From Stenotrophomonas lactitubi (GTDB lineage: Bacteria > Pseudomonadota > Gammaproteobacteria > Xanthomonadales > Xanthomonadaceae), in contig NZ_PHQX01000002.1 in NCBI RefSeq assembly GCF_002803515.1, positions 372,001 to 436,000 on the forward strand: a stretch of DNA of 64,000 bases, written 5' to 3'. Under the pieces are notes generated by a model. It worked only from the letters and a program-made list of their open reading frames with translations, searched no databases and was not told the origin of the DNA. The first letter of the stretch is position 1, and each line of letters begins with the position of its first letter. Below, one piece after another: positions 43,387 through 53,399 of the stretch. The position numbers and the translations under genes were made by a program.

Positions 43387-43881
43387 ATGCGCCGGTACCT
43401 CCTCTCCCTTCTGCTGGTCGCCAGCAGCTTCGCCGCGACCGCCCAGGACCGCTACGTACCCGTGGAGCAGCGTCTCAGCGCGGCCCAGCTGGCCGAAGTG
43501 GGCCTGGACGCGACCCAGCTGCAGACCCTGAACCGCGTGCTGCGCGAGGCCGAAGCATCTACGCCCGCCGCCGCCCGGGCGCCGGTTACCGCCAGCACCG
43601 GCGCGCCGCTGCCGGCCAACGTTCCCGCCCCGGCGGCGATGCACCTGGGCCTGGAAGAGGGCCCGGTCAGCGCCCGCGTGGTCGGCGACGTTGCGGGCTG
43701 GGAACCGGGCACGGTGTTCAGCCTCGACAACGGCCAGCAGTGGCAGGTGATGAAGGGCCAGATGAAGCTGCGCAGGACCCTGCAGGCGCCGCAGATCGAG
43801 GTGATCCCGGGTATCGCCGGGCGCTGGTTCCTGCAGGTCGACGAAGACCTGCCGAAGGCACGCGTGTTCCGCCTGCGCTGA
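43387..43881 (+). CDS. Secreted hypothetical protein
   Basis: 164 residues from ATG 43387 with signal peptide MRRYLLSLLLVASSFAATA. The first half is helical and Ala/Pro-rich (AAQLAEVGLDATQLQTLNRV); the second half looks like a small beta domain (VSARVVGDVAGWEPGTVFSL, GQQWQVMKGQMKLRR, GIAGRWFLQVDEDLPKARV) similar in style to periplasmic SH3-like or OB folds. No family name. It is divergent from the DUF1456 gene and 88 bp before the SDR gene. Confidence 0.72.
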   Translation: MRRYLLSLLLVASSFAATAQDRYVPVEQRLSAAQLAEVGLDATQLQTLNRVLREAEASTPAAARAPVTASTGAPLPANVPAPAAMHLGLEEGPVSARVVGDVAGWEPGTVFSLDNGQQWQVMKGQMKLRRTLQAPQIEVIPGIAGRWFLQVDEDLPKARVFRLR

Positions 43882-43969
43882 CCGCGCGCACCGCAGCGGG
43901 CCGATCAGGCAACGCAGCCGTGGACCGAGGGTGCCAGAATGGCGGTCTGGTTTCCCACGGAGTTGTCTG

Positions 43970-44722
43970 ATGACCCGAACCGTCCTGATTACCGGCGCCA
44001 CGTCCGGCTTCGGCGCCGCTGCCGTCCACCGCTTCGCCCAGGCGGGCTGGAAAGTGATCGCCACCGGCCGTCGCAGCGAACGCCTGCAGCCGCTGGTCGA
44101 GCGTTACGGCAAGGAGGTGGTGCACGCGGCCGTGTTCGACGTGCGTGATCCGGTCGCGATGGAAGCGGCGCTGCTGGCCCTGCCGCCGGCCTTCGGCGAC
44201 ATCGACCTGCTGGTCAACAATGCGGGTCTCGCCCAGGGCACCGCGCCGGCGCAGAGCGCCAGCCTGAAGGACTGGACGACGATGATCGACACCAACATCA
44301 CCGCGCTGGTCACCCTGACCCATCGCCTGTTGCCGCAGCTGGTGGAGCGCAAGGGCGCCATCATCAACATTTCGTCGGTGGCCGGTGTCTATCCGTATCC
44401 GGGCGGCAATGCCTATGGCGGCACCAAGGCCTTCGTCAGCCAGTTCTCGCTGGGCCTGCGTTCGGACCTGCACGGTACCGGCGTGCGGGTGACCACCATC
44501 GAGCCGGGCATGGCCGAAACCGAGTTCACCGTGGTCCGCACCCATGGCGACCAGGTCGCGTCGGACAAGCTGTATACCGGCGCCAACCCGATGACCGCCG
44601 AGGACATCGCCGAGCAGATCTTCTGGGTAGCGAGCCTGCCGCCGCACCTGAACATCAATCGCCTGGAGCTGATGCCGGTCAGCCAGTCGTTCGCCGGCTT
44701 CCAGGTTGCCCGCGAGGGCTGA
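43970..44722 (+). CDS. Short-chain dehydrogenase/reductase (YdfG-like)
   Basis: 250 residues from ATG 43970. Cofactor loop TGATSGFG (8-15) fits NADP(H) binding, with R33/R34 after strand 2 (ATGRRSERL) as phosphate binders. NNAG is at 83-86, catalytic S136 in NISSVAG, Y149 and K153 in NAYGGTK. The length and NNAGLA plus IEPGMAETEFT follow YdfG, a 3-hydroxy acid/serine dehydrogenase. Substrate is inferred only from that similarity. Monocistronic with a good terminator. Confidence 0.9.
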   Translation: MTRTVLITGATSGFGAAAVHRFAQAGWKVIATGRRSERLQPLVERYGKEVVHAAVFDVRDPVAMEAALLALPPAFGDIDLLVNNAGLAQGTAPAQSASLKDWTTMIDTNITALVTLTHRLLPQLVERKGAIINISSVAGVYPYPGGNAYGGTKAFVSQFSLGLRSDLHGTGVRVTTIEPGMAETEFTVVRTHGDQVASDKLYTGANPMTAEDIAEQIFWVASLPPHLNINRLELMPVSQSFAGFQVAREG

Positions 44723-44745
44723 TCTGCGCCCTGGATGCGTACAGG

Positions 44746-44775
44746 CAAAAAAAAGCCGGGCAACGCCCGGCTTTT
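44746..44775. terminator. Bidirectional rho-independent terminator
   Basis: AGCCGGGC (44754-44761), loop AAC, GCCCGGCT (44765-44772), flanked by eight A on one side and TTTT on the other. It can end both the SDR gene (+) and the SPOR gene (-). Confidence 0.92.
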
Positions 44776-44792
44776 CATTCATGCCCGCAGAC

Positions 44793-45680
44793 TTACTGCG
44801 CCTTGATCGCCATCGCCTGCAGGCCGGTGCCATCCAGCTTCTGCTTGGCTTCGGAAAGCTCACCGGCGCTGCCATAGGGCCCCATGCGTACGCGGTACAC
44901 GGTCTTGCCGTTGATCTGCGCCGATTCCACGCGTGCAGCCAGGCCCATCATCGCCAGCTTGGCCTTGGTCGCTTCAGCATCACCGGAAGCGCCGAATGCA
45001 CCTGCCTGCAGGATGTAGCGGGCATTGTCGGCCGGTGCCGGGGCTGCCGCAGCGCTGGCGGCGGCCGGCGCGGCTTCGCTGCGTGCCGCAGGAGCGGCGG
45101 CAACGGTGCTGGCCGGCGCGGTGGTGCCGGCTGCCGGCGTCGCTGCTGTCGGGCGTTCACTTACCGGGGTCGGCAGCGGACGGCTGGTGGCGGTCACCGG
45201 TGCGGTGCTGGCAACGCTCGCCGTCGCCGCAGGTGCGGCGGCCGCAACCGCCGGCACCGGCTTGCCTTCCAGTGCGGCCTGCGCGCGCTGCGCTTCGGCC
45301 TTGGCCCGGCGCTGGTCTTCGGCACGCGCGCTGGCGGCCAGTTCGGCGTCGGACATTTCAACTTCCTTGCCCGGCAGCAGGGTGTAGAAGTCGTACTGGG
45401 TGGCGGCCGGCTTTTCCGGTTCGGCCGGTTTCGGCGTGGCCGGCTGTGCGGCCGGCTGGGTGCCGACATCGCTTTCGCCATCGGCCACCGGCGCCGGCTG
45501 CGCGTTCGGGTTCGGCTGCGGACCGGCGCGCAGGAAGCCATCGCCCTCGCCCTTGAACAGGTTCGGCGCCGCCAGGAACACCACGGCGGCGATCGCCACG
45601 CCGGCAACCAGCCACACCCATCCGGGCGTGCCTTGGCTGCTGTTGCGCCGAGCCTGTGTCTTGCCGCGTCGTGCTGCCAT
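44793..45680 (-). CDS. FtsN-like SPOR-domain protein
   Basis: 295 residues. A basic cytoplasmic N-terminus (MAARRGKTQARRNSSQGTP) and one helix (GWVWLVAGVAIAAVVFLAA) are followed by a long Ala/Pro-rich periplasmic linker and a C-terminal SPOR domain (about 218-290; ARYILQAGAFGASGDAEATK, TVYRVRMGPYGSAGELSEA). This layout is that of FtsN, which binds denuded septal glycans and activates division synthesis. Placement 21 bp after argS is common for ftsN-like genes in this group. The short N-terminal FtsA-binding motif is not obvious. Confidence 0.85.
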   Translation of the reverse strand: MAARRGKTQARRNSSQGTPGWVWLVAGVAIAAVVFLAAPNLFKGEGDGFLRAGPQPNPNAQPAPVADGESDVGTQPAAQPATPKPAEPEKPAATQYDFYTLLPGKEVEMSDAELAASARAEDQRRAKAEAQRAQAALEGKPVPAVAAAAPAATASVASTAPVTATSRPLPTPVSERPTAATPAAGTTAPASTVAAAPAARSEAAPAAASAAAAPAPADNARYILQAGAFGASGDAEATKAKLAMMGLAARVESAQINGKTVYRVRMGPYGSAGELSEAKQKLDGTGLQAMAIKAQ

Positions 45681-45701
45681 GTCTACTGCGTCTCCTGAGA
45701 C

Positions 45702-47390
45702 TTACATTTTTTCCGGGGCGGAAACGCCCAGGAGGTCGAGGCCGTTGGCCAGTACCTGGCGCGCTGCGCAGGCCAGGGTCAACTTGGCATTGCGATCGGT
45801 CGCGTCGTCCACCAGCACCGGCGTCCCGTGATACCACGTGTGGAAGGCGTGTGCCAATTCGCGCAGGTACTGCGCGACCAGGTGCGGCTCCAGCGCCACG
45901 CCGGCCGCTTCCACCACTTCCGGATAACGCGAGATCTCGTTCATCAGGGCCAGCGATGCGTCATCGTCCAGACGGCCCAGGTTGGACAGGCCAGTACCCT
46001 GTTCGTAGACCAGACCCTTCTCCTGCGCCTGGCGCAGCAGGCTGCACACGCGGGCATGGGCGTACTGCACGTAGAACACCGGGTTGTCGTTGCTCTGCTG
46101 GCGGGCCAGGTCGATGTCGAAGGTCAGCTGCGAATCGGGCTTGCGCGCGATCAGGAACCAGCGGGTGGCATCGCGGCCGGCTTCTTCGATCAGGTCGCGC
46201 AGGGTGAAGTAGCTGCCGGCACGCTTGGACAGCTTCACTTCCTCGCCGCCGCGCATGACGGTCACCATCTGGTGCAGCACGTATTCCGGCCAGCCCTGCG
46301 GGATGCCCACTTCCATGGCCTGCAGGCCGGCACGCACGCGCGCCAGCGAACCGTGGTGGTCAGCGCCCAGCTCGGTGATCGCGCGCTCGTAGCCGCGCTG
46401 CCACTTCGACAGGTGGTAGGCCACGTCCGGCACGAAGTAGGTGAAGGTGCCGTCGGACTTGCGCATCACGCGGTCCTTGTCGTCACCGAAGTCGGTGCTG
46501 CGCAGCCACAGCGCGCCGCCTTCTTCATAGGTATGGCCGGACGCCTGCAGCTTGGCCACCGCCTCGGCCACCTTGCCGTCGGCGTACAGCGAGCTTTCCA
46601 GGAAGTAGATGTCGAAATCCACGCCGAACGCGGCCAGGTCCAGGTTCTGCTCGTTGCGCAGGTAGGCCACGGCGAAGCGACGGATCGCCTGCATGTCGTC
46701 CGGGTCCTTGGCGCCAACCACGAGGGTGCCTTCCAGGTCGACGCTGGCGCCGGACATGTAGGCGCGCGCCACGTCGGCGATGTAGTCGCCGCGATAGCCG
46801 CCTTCCGGCCAGCCTTCCTGGTCCGGAACGATGCCTTTCACCCGGGCCTGGGTCGACAGCGCCAGGTTCTCGATCTGCACGCCGGCATCGTTGTAGTAGA
46901 ACTCGCGCTTGGCGTTCCAGCCGTTGGCATCGAGCACGCGTGCCACGCAGTCGCCGATGGCCGCAGCGCGGCCGTGGCCGACATGCAGGGGACCGGTCGG
47001 GTTGGCCGACACATACTCCACGCCCACCGTGCGGCCATTGCCGGACAGGTTGCGGCCGTAATCGGCGCCTTCCTTGATCACGGTGACGGCTTCACGCTGG
47101 TACGCGGCCGGTGCCAGGTGGAAATTGATGAAACCGGGGCCGGCGATCTCGACCTTGCTGACGTCTTCGCTGCGCGGCAGCGCCTCGACCAGCGCCTGCG
47201 CCACTGCGCGCGGATTGCTGCGCGCGGCTTTGGCCAGCAGCATCGCGGCGTTGGTGGCGAAGTCGCCATGGTCGCGGGTCTTCGGGCGCTCGACCACGAA
47301 GTCCGGCGGCAGGGAGTCGACGGGCAGGGTGCCATTGGCGCGCAAGGCTTCGATGCCTTGGCTGATCAGGGCGCGGAGGAGATTTTTCAC
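45702..47390 (-). CDS. argS: Arginyl-tRNA synthetase
   Basis: 562 residues starting with GTG at 47390, [19 protein letters not shown]. The HIGH box is [13 protein letters not shown] and the KMSK-like loop is [13 protein letters not shown]; ArgS lacks a canonical KMSKS in many species, as here. N-terminal Add1 domain, class I core and anticodon-binding C-terminal domain ([18 protein letters not shown] ... [17 protein letters not shown]) are complete. It charges tRNA-Arg. The SPOR gene lies 21 bp downstream and likely shares its transcript. Confidence 0.97.
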   Translation of the reverse strand: MKNLLRALISQGIEALRANGTLPVDSLPPDFVVERPKTRDHGDFATNAAMLLAKAARSNPRAVAQALVEALPRSEDVSKVEIAGPGFINFHLAPAAYQREAVTVIKEGADYGRNLSGNGRTVGVEYVSANPTGPLHVGHGRAAAIGDCVARVLDANGWNAKREFYYNDAGVQIENLALSTQARVKGIVPDQEGWPEGGYRGDYIADVARAYMSGASVDLEGTLVVGAKDPDDMQAIRRFAVAYLRNEQNLDLAAFGVDFDIYFLESSLYADGKVAEAVAKLQASGHTYEEGGALWLRSTDFGDDKDRVMRKSDGTFTYFVPDVAYHLSKWQRGYERAITELGADHHGSLARVRAGLQAMEVGIPQGWPEYVLHQMVTVMRGGEEVKLSKRAGSYFTLRDLIEEAGRDATRWFLIARKPDSQLTFDIDLARQQSNDNPVFYVQYAHARVCSLLRQAQEKGLVYEQGTGLSNLGRLDDDASLALMNEISRYPEVVEAAGVALEPHLVAQYLRELAHAFHTWYHGTPVLVDDATDRNAKLTLACAARQVLANGLDLLGVSAPEKM

Positions 47391-47504
47391 GAGGCCTGCT
47401 GTGAGAATGAGCGGCGGAATCGCCCATTTTAGCGCAGATGCCGGCCCCAACGCTGACCGGGGCCTGCCTGCCAAGGCAGGCGTGGCCGCCTGCTGCCGCG
47501 GGGA

Positions 47505-48230
47505 TCATCCGACCAGACGGGCCTGAAGCGGCGGTAGGAGACCCCGTTCAGCAAACGAAACGGGACGCCCCTCGCCCACCACGAAGTGGTCCAGCAGGCG
47601 GATGTCGACCAGGGCGAGGGCCCGATGCAGCTCTTCGGTGATCTGTGCGTCGGCGGCCGAGGGTTCCGGGTCGCCGGAGGGGTGGTTATGGCTGAGGATG
47701 ACCGCGGCGGCGTTGTGCAGCAGGGCTCTGCGGACCACTTCGCGGGGGTAGACCGGGGCTGCGTTGATGGTGCCGGCGAACAGTTCCTCGCAGGCGATCA
47801 GGCGGTGGCGGTTGTCCAGGAACAGGACCACGAACAGCTCCCGGGCCTGCCCGCGCAGACGGTGCTGCAGGTAGCGGCCGACGGTCACGGGATTGTTGCC
47901 GACCGCTTCGCCCTGCTGCAGTTCAGCGGCCAGGTAGCGGTGGGCCAGTTCCAGCCCTGCGGCCAGCGTGCAGCTGCGCGCCGGCCCCAACCCAGGCAGT
48001 TTCGACAGTTCGCGGGCGGGGCGGTCCAGCAGCACCCGCAATGGACCGTGGGCGAGCAACAGGTCGCGCGCGGTCTGTACGGCGTCCCGGCCGCCAATGC
48101 CGGAACCCAGGAACAGGGCCAGCAGTTCGGCGTCGGACAGTGACGTGGGCCCCCGGGCCAGCAGCTTCTCGCGGGGGCGCTCTTCTTCGGGCCATTCATG
48201 GATGGGCATGGTGCCCATCATGGCGATCAT
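47505..48230 (-). CDS. radC: RadC family JAB/MPN-domain protein
   Basis: 241 residues from ATG 48230 ([13 protein letters not shown]), favoured by GGGAG nine bases upstream; starts at 48221, 48218 or 48209 would keep the conserved [17 protein letters not shown] opening. N-terminal helix-hairpin-helix part ([20 protein letters not shown]) precedes the metal-binding MPN/JAMM motif: [16 protein letters not shown] (HxH...D). RadC was long called a DNA repair protein; direct evidence for that role is weak. It stands next to coaBC-dut-algC as in other gammaproteobacteria. Confidence 0.93.
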   Translation of the reverse strand: MIAMMGTMPIHEWPEEERPREKLLARGPTSLSDAELLALFLGSGIGGRDAVQTARDLLLAHGPLRVLLDRPARELSKLPGLGPARSCTLAAGLELAHRYLAAELQQGEAVGNNPVTVGRYLQHRLRGQARELFVVLFLDNRHRLIACEELFAGTINAAPVYPREVVRRALLHNAAAVILSHNHPSGDPEPSAADAQITEELHRALALVDIRLLDHFVVGEGRPVSFAERGLLPPLQARLVG

Positions 48231-48280
48231 CGCCGACCGCTCCCATAAGCGCTTGCCGTACCCGTGGGTCGGCCAAGTCC

Positions 48281-48907
48281 TCAATCGCGCCGGGTCTGCA
48301 GGTAGTCGTACAGCTCCTGGTTGTTCTGCAGGCCCAGCTTGCGCATGGCTTCGGCCTTCTGCCGGCTGATCGTCTTCGGGCTGCGCCCGCTGCGGTCGGC
48401 GATGGCATTGATGTTCAGGCCGTCGGTCAGCAGTTGCAGCACTTCCAGTTCGCGTGTCGACAACGCGGCCGGTGGATGCGGGAACAGCAGATCGCGGGCC
48501 TGCAGGTGGCGCCGCAGCTGATCGGAAACGAATATCTGCCCTGCCATGGCGGCATGCAGGGCCTGCGGCAACTCGGCGAAGTCGGCGCTCTTGTCGACCA
48601 GGCCGTGTACGCCATCGCGTAGCAGGCCATCGAGCAACCCCGGGTGCCTGGCCCCGGTCAGCACCACCACGGGAAGTTCGGGATGGCGTTGGCGCAGCAC
48701 GGCCAGCAGTGCGGGACCGTCCGGGCCCGGGCCGGGCATGGACAGGTCGGTGAGTACGGCATGGCAGGGCTGCTGTATCAGCAGCTGCAGCAGTCCAGCA
48801 CCGTCGGCAGCGGCACCGGCCACGTCCATCTGGTGACGCTCGAGCACGATTCGGATGCCGTGCAGGACGACCGGATGGTCGTCGGCAATGATGATGCGCG
48901 GTTGCAC
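48281..48907 (-). CDS. Orphan LuxR-family response regulator (RcsB/NarL type)
   Basis: 208 residues from GTG 48907, preceded at six bases by AGGAG. Receiver: acidic pair D9/D10 in [12 protein letters not shown], phospho-acceptor D54 in [13 protein letters not shown] in [10 protein letters not shown] and K in LVDKSADF. C-terminal LuxR domain: [59 protein letters not shown]. No kinase gene is beside it; it sits between radC and coaBC, a position normally empty in related genomes. Confidence 0.88.
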   Translation of the reverse strand: MQPRIIIADDHPVVLHGIRIVLERHQMDVAGAAADGAGLLQLLIQQPCHAVLTDLSMPGPGPDGPALLAVLRQRHPELPVVVLTGARHPGLLDGLLRDGVHGLVDKSADFAELPQALHAAMAGQIFVSDQLRRHLQARDLLFPHPPAALSTRELEVLQLLTDGLNINAIADRSGRSPKTISRQKAEAMRKLGLQNNQELYDYLQTRRD

Positions 48908-49131
48908 GGGGAACTCCTGGGAAATCGAACGGCACACCTGGGTGGCCAGCGATGATTCTGCAAAGCGGGGACGCGAAGAGGTATAGGAAAGTTCCGAATC
49001 GGCATGCAGCAAACCCGGAAAACTCCCTGGGGGCTGTCCATGTGCTGATAGCCGCCCGCTATGTGCCGCGTGCACCGGGAGGTTGCTGGCCTTCGGGTAA
49101 GCTAACGCCCTCGTTTGCACAGGAATTCCAG

Positions 49132-50394
49132 GTGGCTGATTCTCCCAACGCTTCCCCGACGCGGATCCGCGCGCTGGAAGGCCAGAAACTGCTCTTGTGT
49201 GTCGGCGGCGGGATCGCGGCCTACAAGGCCCTGGAACTGGTTCGACGCCTGCGTGATGCCGGTGCGCTGGTACAGGTGGCGATGACGGCCGGCGCCCAGC
49301 AGTTCGTCACACCACTCAGCTTCCAGGCCCTTTCCGGCCAGCCGACCCGCACCACGTTGTGGGACAGCGCGGCCGAACAGGCCATGGGCCACATTGAACT
49401 GGCACGCTGGGCCGATCGCATCGTGATCGCGCCGGGCACCGCCGACCTGCTGGCACGCCTGGCCCAGGGCCACGCCGACGACCTGGTCAGCACCCTGTGC
49501 CTGGCCAGCACCGCGCCGCTGACCGTGTGCCCGGCGATGAACCATCGGATGTGGCTGCATCCGGCCACCCAGGCCAATATCGCCCTGCTGCGCCAGCGTG
49601 GCGCGCAGGTGATCGGTCCGGTCGATGGGCCGCTGGCCGAAGGCGAATCCGGCCCCGGCCGTCTGGCCGAGCCGGGCGACATCGTCGCCGCCCTGGCCGC
49701 CAACGGCACTGCTGCCGCAGCCGCTGCGGCGCCGGAAACGCATGCGCTGCAGGGTCTGCGCCTGCTGATCAGCGCCGGCCCGACCTATGAAGACATCGAT
49801 CCGGTGCGTTACGTGGGCAACCGCAGCAGCGGCAAGATGGGGTACGCGCTGGCCGCCGCTGCCGCCGGGCTCGGTGCCCAGGTGGTGCTGGTCAGTGGCC
49901 CGGTGCAGCTGCCGACGCCGCCCGGCGTGCAGCGCATCGATGTGCGCTCTGCGGCGCAGATGCGCGAGGCGGTACTGAATGCGCTGCCGGCCGACATCTA
50001 CATCGGCGCTGCTGCCGTTTCCGATTACACCCCGCGCCAGGTGGCCGCGCAGAAGCTGAAGAAGACTGCCGACAGCCAGTCGCTGGTGATCGAGCTGATG
50101 CGCACCCCGGACATCCTGGCCGAGGTTGCCGCGCAGACGCAGTCGTTGAAGCTGGTGGTCGGCTTTGCCGCCGAGACCCACGATGTGGAGAAATATGCGC
50201 GCGGCAAGCTGGTCGACAAGCGCCTGGACCTGGTGATCGCCAACCAGGTGGGTATCAGCGGCGGTGGTTTCGAAAGCGACAACAATGCCGCCACGGCCTT
50301 CTGGCAGGATGGCGAACAGGTATTCCCGGCTACTTCCAAGCGTGAGCTGGCCGAACAACTGCTGGCGCTGATCGCGCGGAGACTCCAGGCATGA
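49132..50394 (+). CDS. coaBC: Bifunctional phosphopantothenoylcysteine decarboxylase/synthetase
   Basis: 420 residues from GTG 49132; AGGAA lies about seven bases before. CoaC half: [19 protein letters not shown] binds FMN, and PAMNHRMW is the catalytic PxMNxxMW motif. CoaB half: [20 protein letters not shown] starts the synthetase domain, with [18 protein letters not shown] and the phosphopantothenate region. It carries out two consecutive steps of coenzyme A synthesis. The stop overlaps the dut start (ATGA). Confidence 0.95.
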   Translation: MADSPNASPTRIRALEGQKLLLCVGGGIAAYKALELVRRLRDAGALVQVAMTAGAQQFVTPLSFQALSGQPTRTTLWDSAAEQAMGHIELARWADRIVIAPGTADLLARLAQGHADDLVSTLCLASTAPLTVCPAMNHRMWLHPATQANIALLRQRGAQVIGPVDGPLAEGESGPGRLAEPGDIVAALAANGTAAAAAAAPETHALQGLRLLISAGPTYEDIDPVRYVGNRSSGKMGYALAAAAAGLGAQVVLVSGPVQLPTPPGVQRIDVRSAAQMREAVLNALPADIYIGAAAVSDYTPRQVAAQKLKKTADSQSLVIELMRTPDILAEVAAQTQSLKLVVGFAAETHDVEKYARGKLVDKRLDLVIANQVGISGGGFESDNNAATAFWQDGEQVFPATSKRELAEQLLALIARRLQA

Positions 50395-50879
50395 CCCAGG
50401 CAAGCAACACCCACGGATTCACCCCACAACCGTTGCAGGTCAAGCTGCTCGACCCGCGCTTCGGTGACAGCTGGCCGCTGCCGGCCTATGCCACCGAAGC
50501 CAGCGCCGGCATGGATCTGCGCGCGGCGCTGGAAACCGCGCTGACCCTGCAGCCGGGCGATACCGCACTGGTCCCCAGCGGGCTGGCCATCCATATCGCC
50601 GACCCGCATCTGTGTGCGGTGATCCTGCCGCGTTCGGGCCTGGGCCACCGCCATGGCATCGTGCTCGGCAACGGCACCGGCCTGATCGACGCCGACTACC
50701 AGGGGCCGCTGCTGATCAGTGTCTGGAACCGTGGCCGCGAGGCCTTCACCATCGAGCCGGGCGATCGCATCGCGCAGCTGGTGGTCGTGCCGATTGCCCG
50801 CGTCAGCCTGCAGGTGGTGGATACTTTCACCGACAGCGTGCGGGGAACGGGTGGATTCGGCCATACCGGGGTGCGTTGA
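50391..50879 (+). CDS. dut: dUTP diphosphatase
   Basis: 162 residues, all five trimeric-dUTPase motifs are seen: [38 protein letters not shown] and [10 protein letters not shown]. It hydrolyses dUTP to dUMP and prevents uracil entering DNA. ATG 50391 overlaps the coaBC stop. N-terminal extension of ~10 residues compared with E. coli Dut. algC starts 13 bp after its stop. Confidence 0.97.
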   Translation: MTQASNTHGFTPQPLQVKLLDPRFGDSWPLPAYATEASAGMDLRAALETALTLQPGDTALVPSGLAIHIADPHLCAVILPRSGLGHRHGIVLGNGTGLIDADYQGPLLISVWNRGREAFTIEPGDRIAQLVVVPIARVSLQVVDTFTDSVRGTGGFGHTGVR

Positions 50880-50891
50880 CAGGGGACATCG

Positions 50892-53240
50892 ATGAGCGGC
50901 ATCGGGGAAGCACAGCGGGGAAAGTCGTTGGGACGGAGCGCGCCATTGCTGGGTGTGCTGCTGGTACTGCTGGCCGCGTGGTTCGGCTGGAGCGCGGTAC
51001 AGCAGTGGCGGCAGGCAGCCAGCGGGGACGCGCTGGAACAGGCGCGCGACCAGGCCGTGCAAGGGCTGCAGCAGGCCGCCTCCGGCCAGTTGCAGCAGCT
51101 GCAGCAGCAGTTGAAGGGCGACCGCGTCCAGCAGGCGCTGCAGGCGGGTGATGCCGCCGGCGCCGCGCTGGCGCTGCGGGAAAGCTGGACCGGCGTCGAG
51201 CAGGTGGAGGTGCTGGGCGCTGACCTGGCCGCGGGCTACGCAGATGCGGCCACCTTTGGATATGCACGCCTGGCCCTGCTGGAATCGGCGCTGGCCGATG
51301 GCAAGGCAACCCTGCGCGTGGTCCGCGATGGCGGCGGCAACCGCCTGGGTCTGGCCGCGCCGGTACAGCTGGCCGGTGTGGGACCGGCGGTGGTGTATGT
51401 GCGCCAGCCGCTGCTGCGGTTGACCGCGCCGCTGGACCAGGTGCGCGCCCCCGGCAACGGCTTCCTGGCGCTGCGCCAGGGAACGCACAACATCGTGGTG
51501 CAGGGCGATACCGGCCTGTCCGAGAGCGCCGAGGCAATGGCGCGCCCGGTGGCCGGAACCACGCTGCGACTGGCCGCCGGGGTACCCAATGTGGAACCCG
51601 GCCCACTGGGACTGGGAGCCCTGGCCAGCGCGATTGTCGCCCTGCTGCTGGCCTTCATCGCGGTACTGCTGGTGGTAGGCCGTGGCCGACTGCCGAAGTC
51701 ACTGCCGCTGCCCAGCCGGCGCAGCGCGGTGGCCGACGCCGATCACGGCCCGACCCTGCGTGAAAGCCTGCAGATGGTGCCGCCGACGGTACCCGGCCAG
51801 GCGGTGGCCGAGGCTGCGCCGCCTCCGCCGCCACCGGTTCCCGCCGAGGAACTGGCTGCGGGCATCTTCCGCGCCTACGACATCCGCGGCGTGGTCGGCA
51901 GCGAACTGACGGCGCGCACCGCCGCGCTGATCGGCCAGGCCATCGGCACCGTCGCCCTCGAGCAGGGCCTGCGCGAGGTGGTGATCGGCCGCGATGGCCG
52001 CCTGTCCGGTCCGGAACTGTCGGCGGGGCTGGCCGAAGGCCTGCGGCGTGCCGGCTGTGCGGTGATCGATATCGGCCTGGCTCCGACCCCGGTCGTGTAT
52101 TTCGCCGCCTTCCACCTGCGCACCGGTACCTGTGTTGCGGTCACCGGCAGCCACAACCCGCCGGACTACAACGGTTTCAAGATCGTCATCGGTGGTGAAA
52201 CCCTGTCCGGCGATGCGATCACCGACCTTTACCAGCGCATTGTCGAAGGCCGCCTGGTGCAGGCGGCGGAACCGGGTGACTACCAGCAGCGCGAGGTCAG
52301 CGCCGACTACATCCAGCGTATTGCCGATGACGTGCAGCTGGACCGCCCGCTGAAGGTGGTTACCGATGCGGGCAACGGCGTGGCCGGTGCCTTCGCGCCG
52401 CAGCTGCTGGAAGCGATCGGCGCCGAAGTCATTCCGTTGTACTGCGATGTCGACGGCACCTTCCCCAACCACCACCCCGATCCCAGCGAACCGGCCAACC
52501 TGGAAGACCTGGTGCAGACGGTCAAGCGCTTCGGCGCCGACCTCGGCGTGGCGTTCGATGGTGATGGCGATCGCCTTGGCGTGGTCACCGGTGAAGGCAA
52601 GATCATCTACGCCGACCGTCTGCTGATGCTGTTCGCCGCCGACGTGCTGATGCGCAATCCGGGCGCGATGGTGATCTACGACGTGAAGTGCACCGGCAAG
52701 TTGTCCGATCACGTGCTGCGCAATGGTGGCAGCCCGTTGATGTGGAAGACCGGGCACTCGCTGATGAAGGCGAAGATGCGCGAGACCGACGCCGAACTGG
52801 CGGGCGAGATGAGCGGCCACTTCTTCTTCAAGGAGCGCTGGTTCGGCTTCGACGATGGCCTGTACGCCGCTGCACGCCTGCTGGAGATCCTGGCCCAGCG
52901 CGAAGAAACGCCGGACGAAGTGCTGGCCGAACTGCCGGAAATGGTGGCGACGCCGGAGCTGAAGGTGCCAGTGGCCGAGGGAACCCCGCATGCGTTGGTG
53001 GCGATGCTGGTGGCTGCTGCGCAGTCGCCGGACAACCCGTATGTCGGCGGTCGCCTGTCGACCATCGACGGCCTGCGGGTGGACTTCGCCGACGGCTGGG
53101 GCTTGGTGCGCGCGTCCAATACCACGCCGGTGCTGGTGCTGCGCTTCGAAGGCAACGACGAAGCGGCACTGGAACGCATCCAGGCATTGTTCCGCAGCCA
53201 GCTGCAGCCGGTGCTGGGCGACACCCCGCTGGGCTTCTGA
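50892..53240 (+). CDS. algC: Phosphomannomutase/phosphoglucomutase with N-terminal membrane domain
   Basis: 782 residues, against ~450-465 for the soluble enzyme. The C-terminal enzyme (from about 325) has FRAYDIRGVVG, phosphoserine loop TGSHNPPDYNGFK (S420), metal loop FDGDGDRLG (556-560), sugar loop GEMSGHFFFK and phosphate loop RASNTTPVLVLRFEG. The N-terminal part has one helix at about 17-34 (PLLGVLLVLLAAWFGW), a ~210-residue coil-rich periplasmic part, a second helix at about 242-262 and a Pro-rich linker. It supplies Man-1-P and Glc-1-P for LPS and exopolysaccharide. Part of coaBC-dut-algC; the conserved order also occurs in Pseudomonas. Confidence 0.94.
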   Translation: MSGIGEAQRGKSLGRSAPLLGVLLVLLAAWFGWSAVQQWRQAASGDALEQARDQAVQGLQQAASGQLQQLQQQLKGDRVQQALQAGDAAGAALALRESWTGVEQVEVLGADLAAGYADAATFGYARLALLESALADGKATLRVVRDGGGNRLGLAAPVQLAGVGPAVVYVRQPLLRLTAPLDQVRAPGNGFLALRQGTHNIVVQGDTGLSESAEAMARPVAGTTLRLAAGVPNVEPGPLGLGALASAIVALLLAFIAVLLVVGRGRLPKSLPLPSRRSAVADADHGPTLRESLQMVPPTVPGQAVAEAAPPPPPPVPAEELAAGIFRAYDIRGVVGSELTARTAALIGQAIGTVALEQGLREVVIGRDGRLSGPELSAGLAEGLRRAGCAVIDIGLAPTPVVYFAAFHLRTGTCVAVTGSHNPPDYNGFKIVIGGETLSGDAITDLYQRIVEGRLVQAAEPGDYQQREVSADYIQRIADDVQLDRPLKVVTDAGNGVAGAFAPQLLEAIGAEVIPLYCDVDGTFPNHHPDPSEPANLEDLVQTVKRFGADLGVAFDGDGDRLGVVTGEGKIIYADRLLMLFAADVLMRNPGAMVIYDVKCTGKLSDHVLRNGGSPLMWKTGHSLMKAKMRETDAELAGEMSGHFFFKERWFGFDDGLYAAARLLEILAQREETPDEVLAELPEMVATPELKVPVAEGTPHALVAMLVAAAQSPDNPYVGGRLSTIDGLRVDFADGWGLVRASNTTPVLVLRFEGNDEAALERIQALFRSQLQPVLGDTPLGF

Positions 53241-53275
53241 GGTGCTGCCCGGCACACCCTGCTCGGCTGCTCTTG

Positions 53276-53397
53276 GTAGGTGTCGACCTTGGTCGACACG
53301 GTAGATCCACGCCATGCGTGGATGCTCTTCAATGGATGTCCATCCACGCATGGCGTGGATCTACTTGTCTGGTGGGTGCCGACCGTTGGTCGGCACA
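53276..53397. repeat. SMAG cluster between convergent algC and kdpE
   Basis: Units: GTAGGTGTCGACCTTGGTCGACAC (53276-53299), GTAGATCCACGCCATGCGTGGAT (53301-53323), its inverted copy (53342-53364) and GTGGGTGCCGACCGTTGGTCGGCAC (about 53373-53397). Two facing 23-bp units can pair into a long hairpin at the ends of both transcripts. Confidence 0.88.
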
Positions 53398-53399
53398 CC

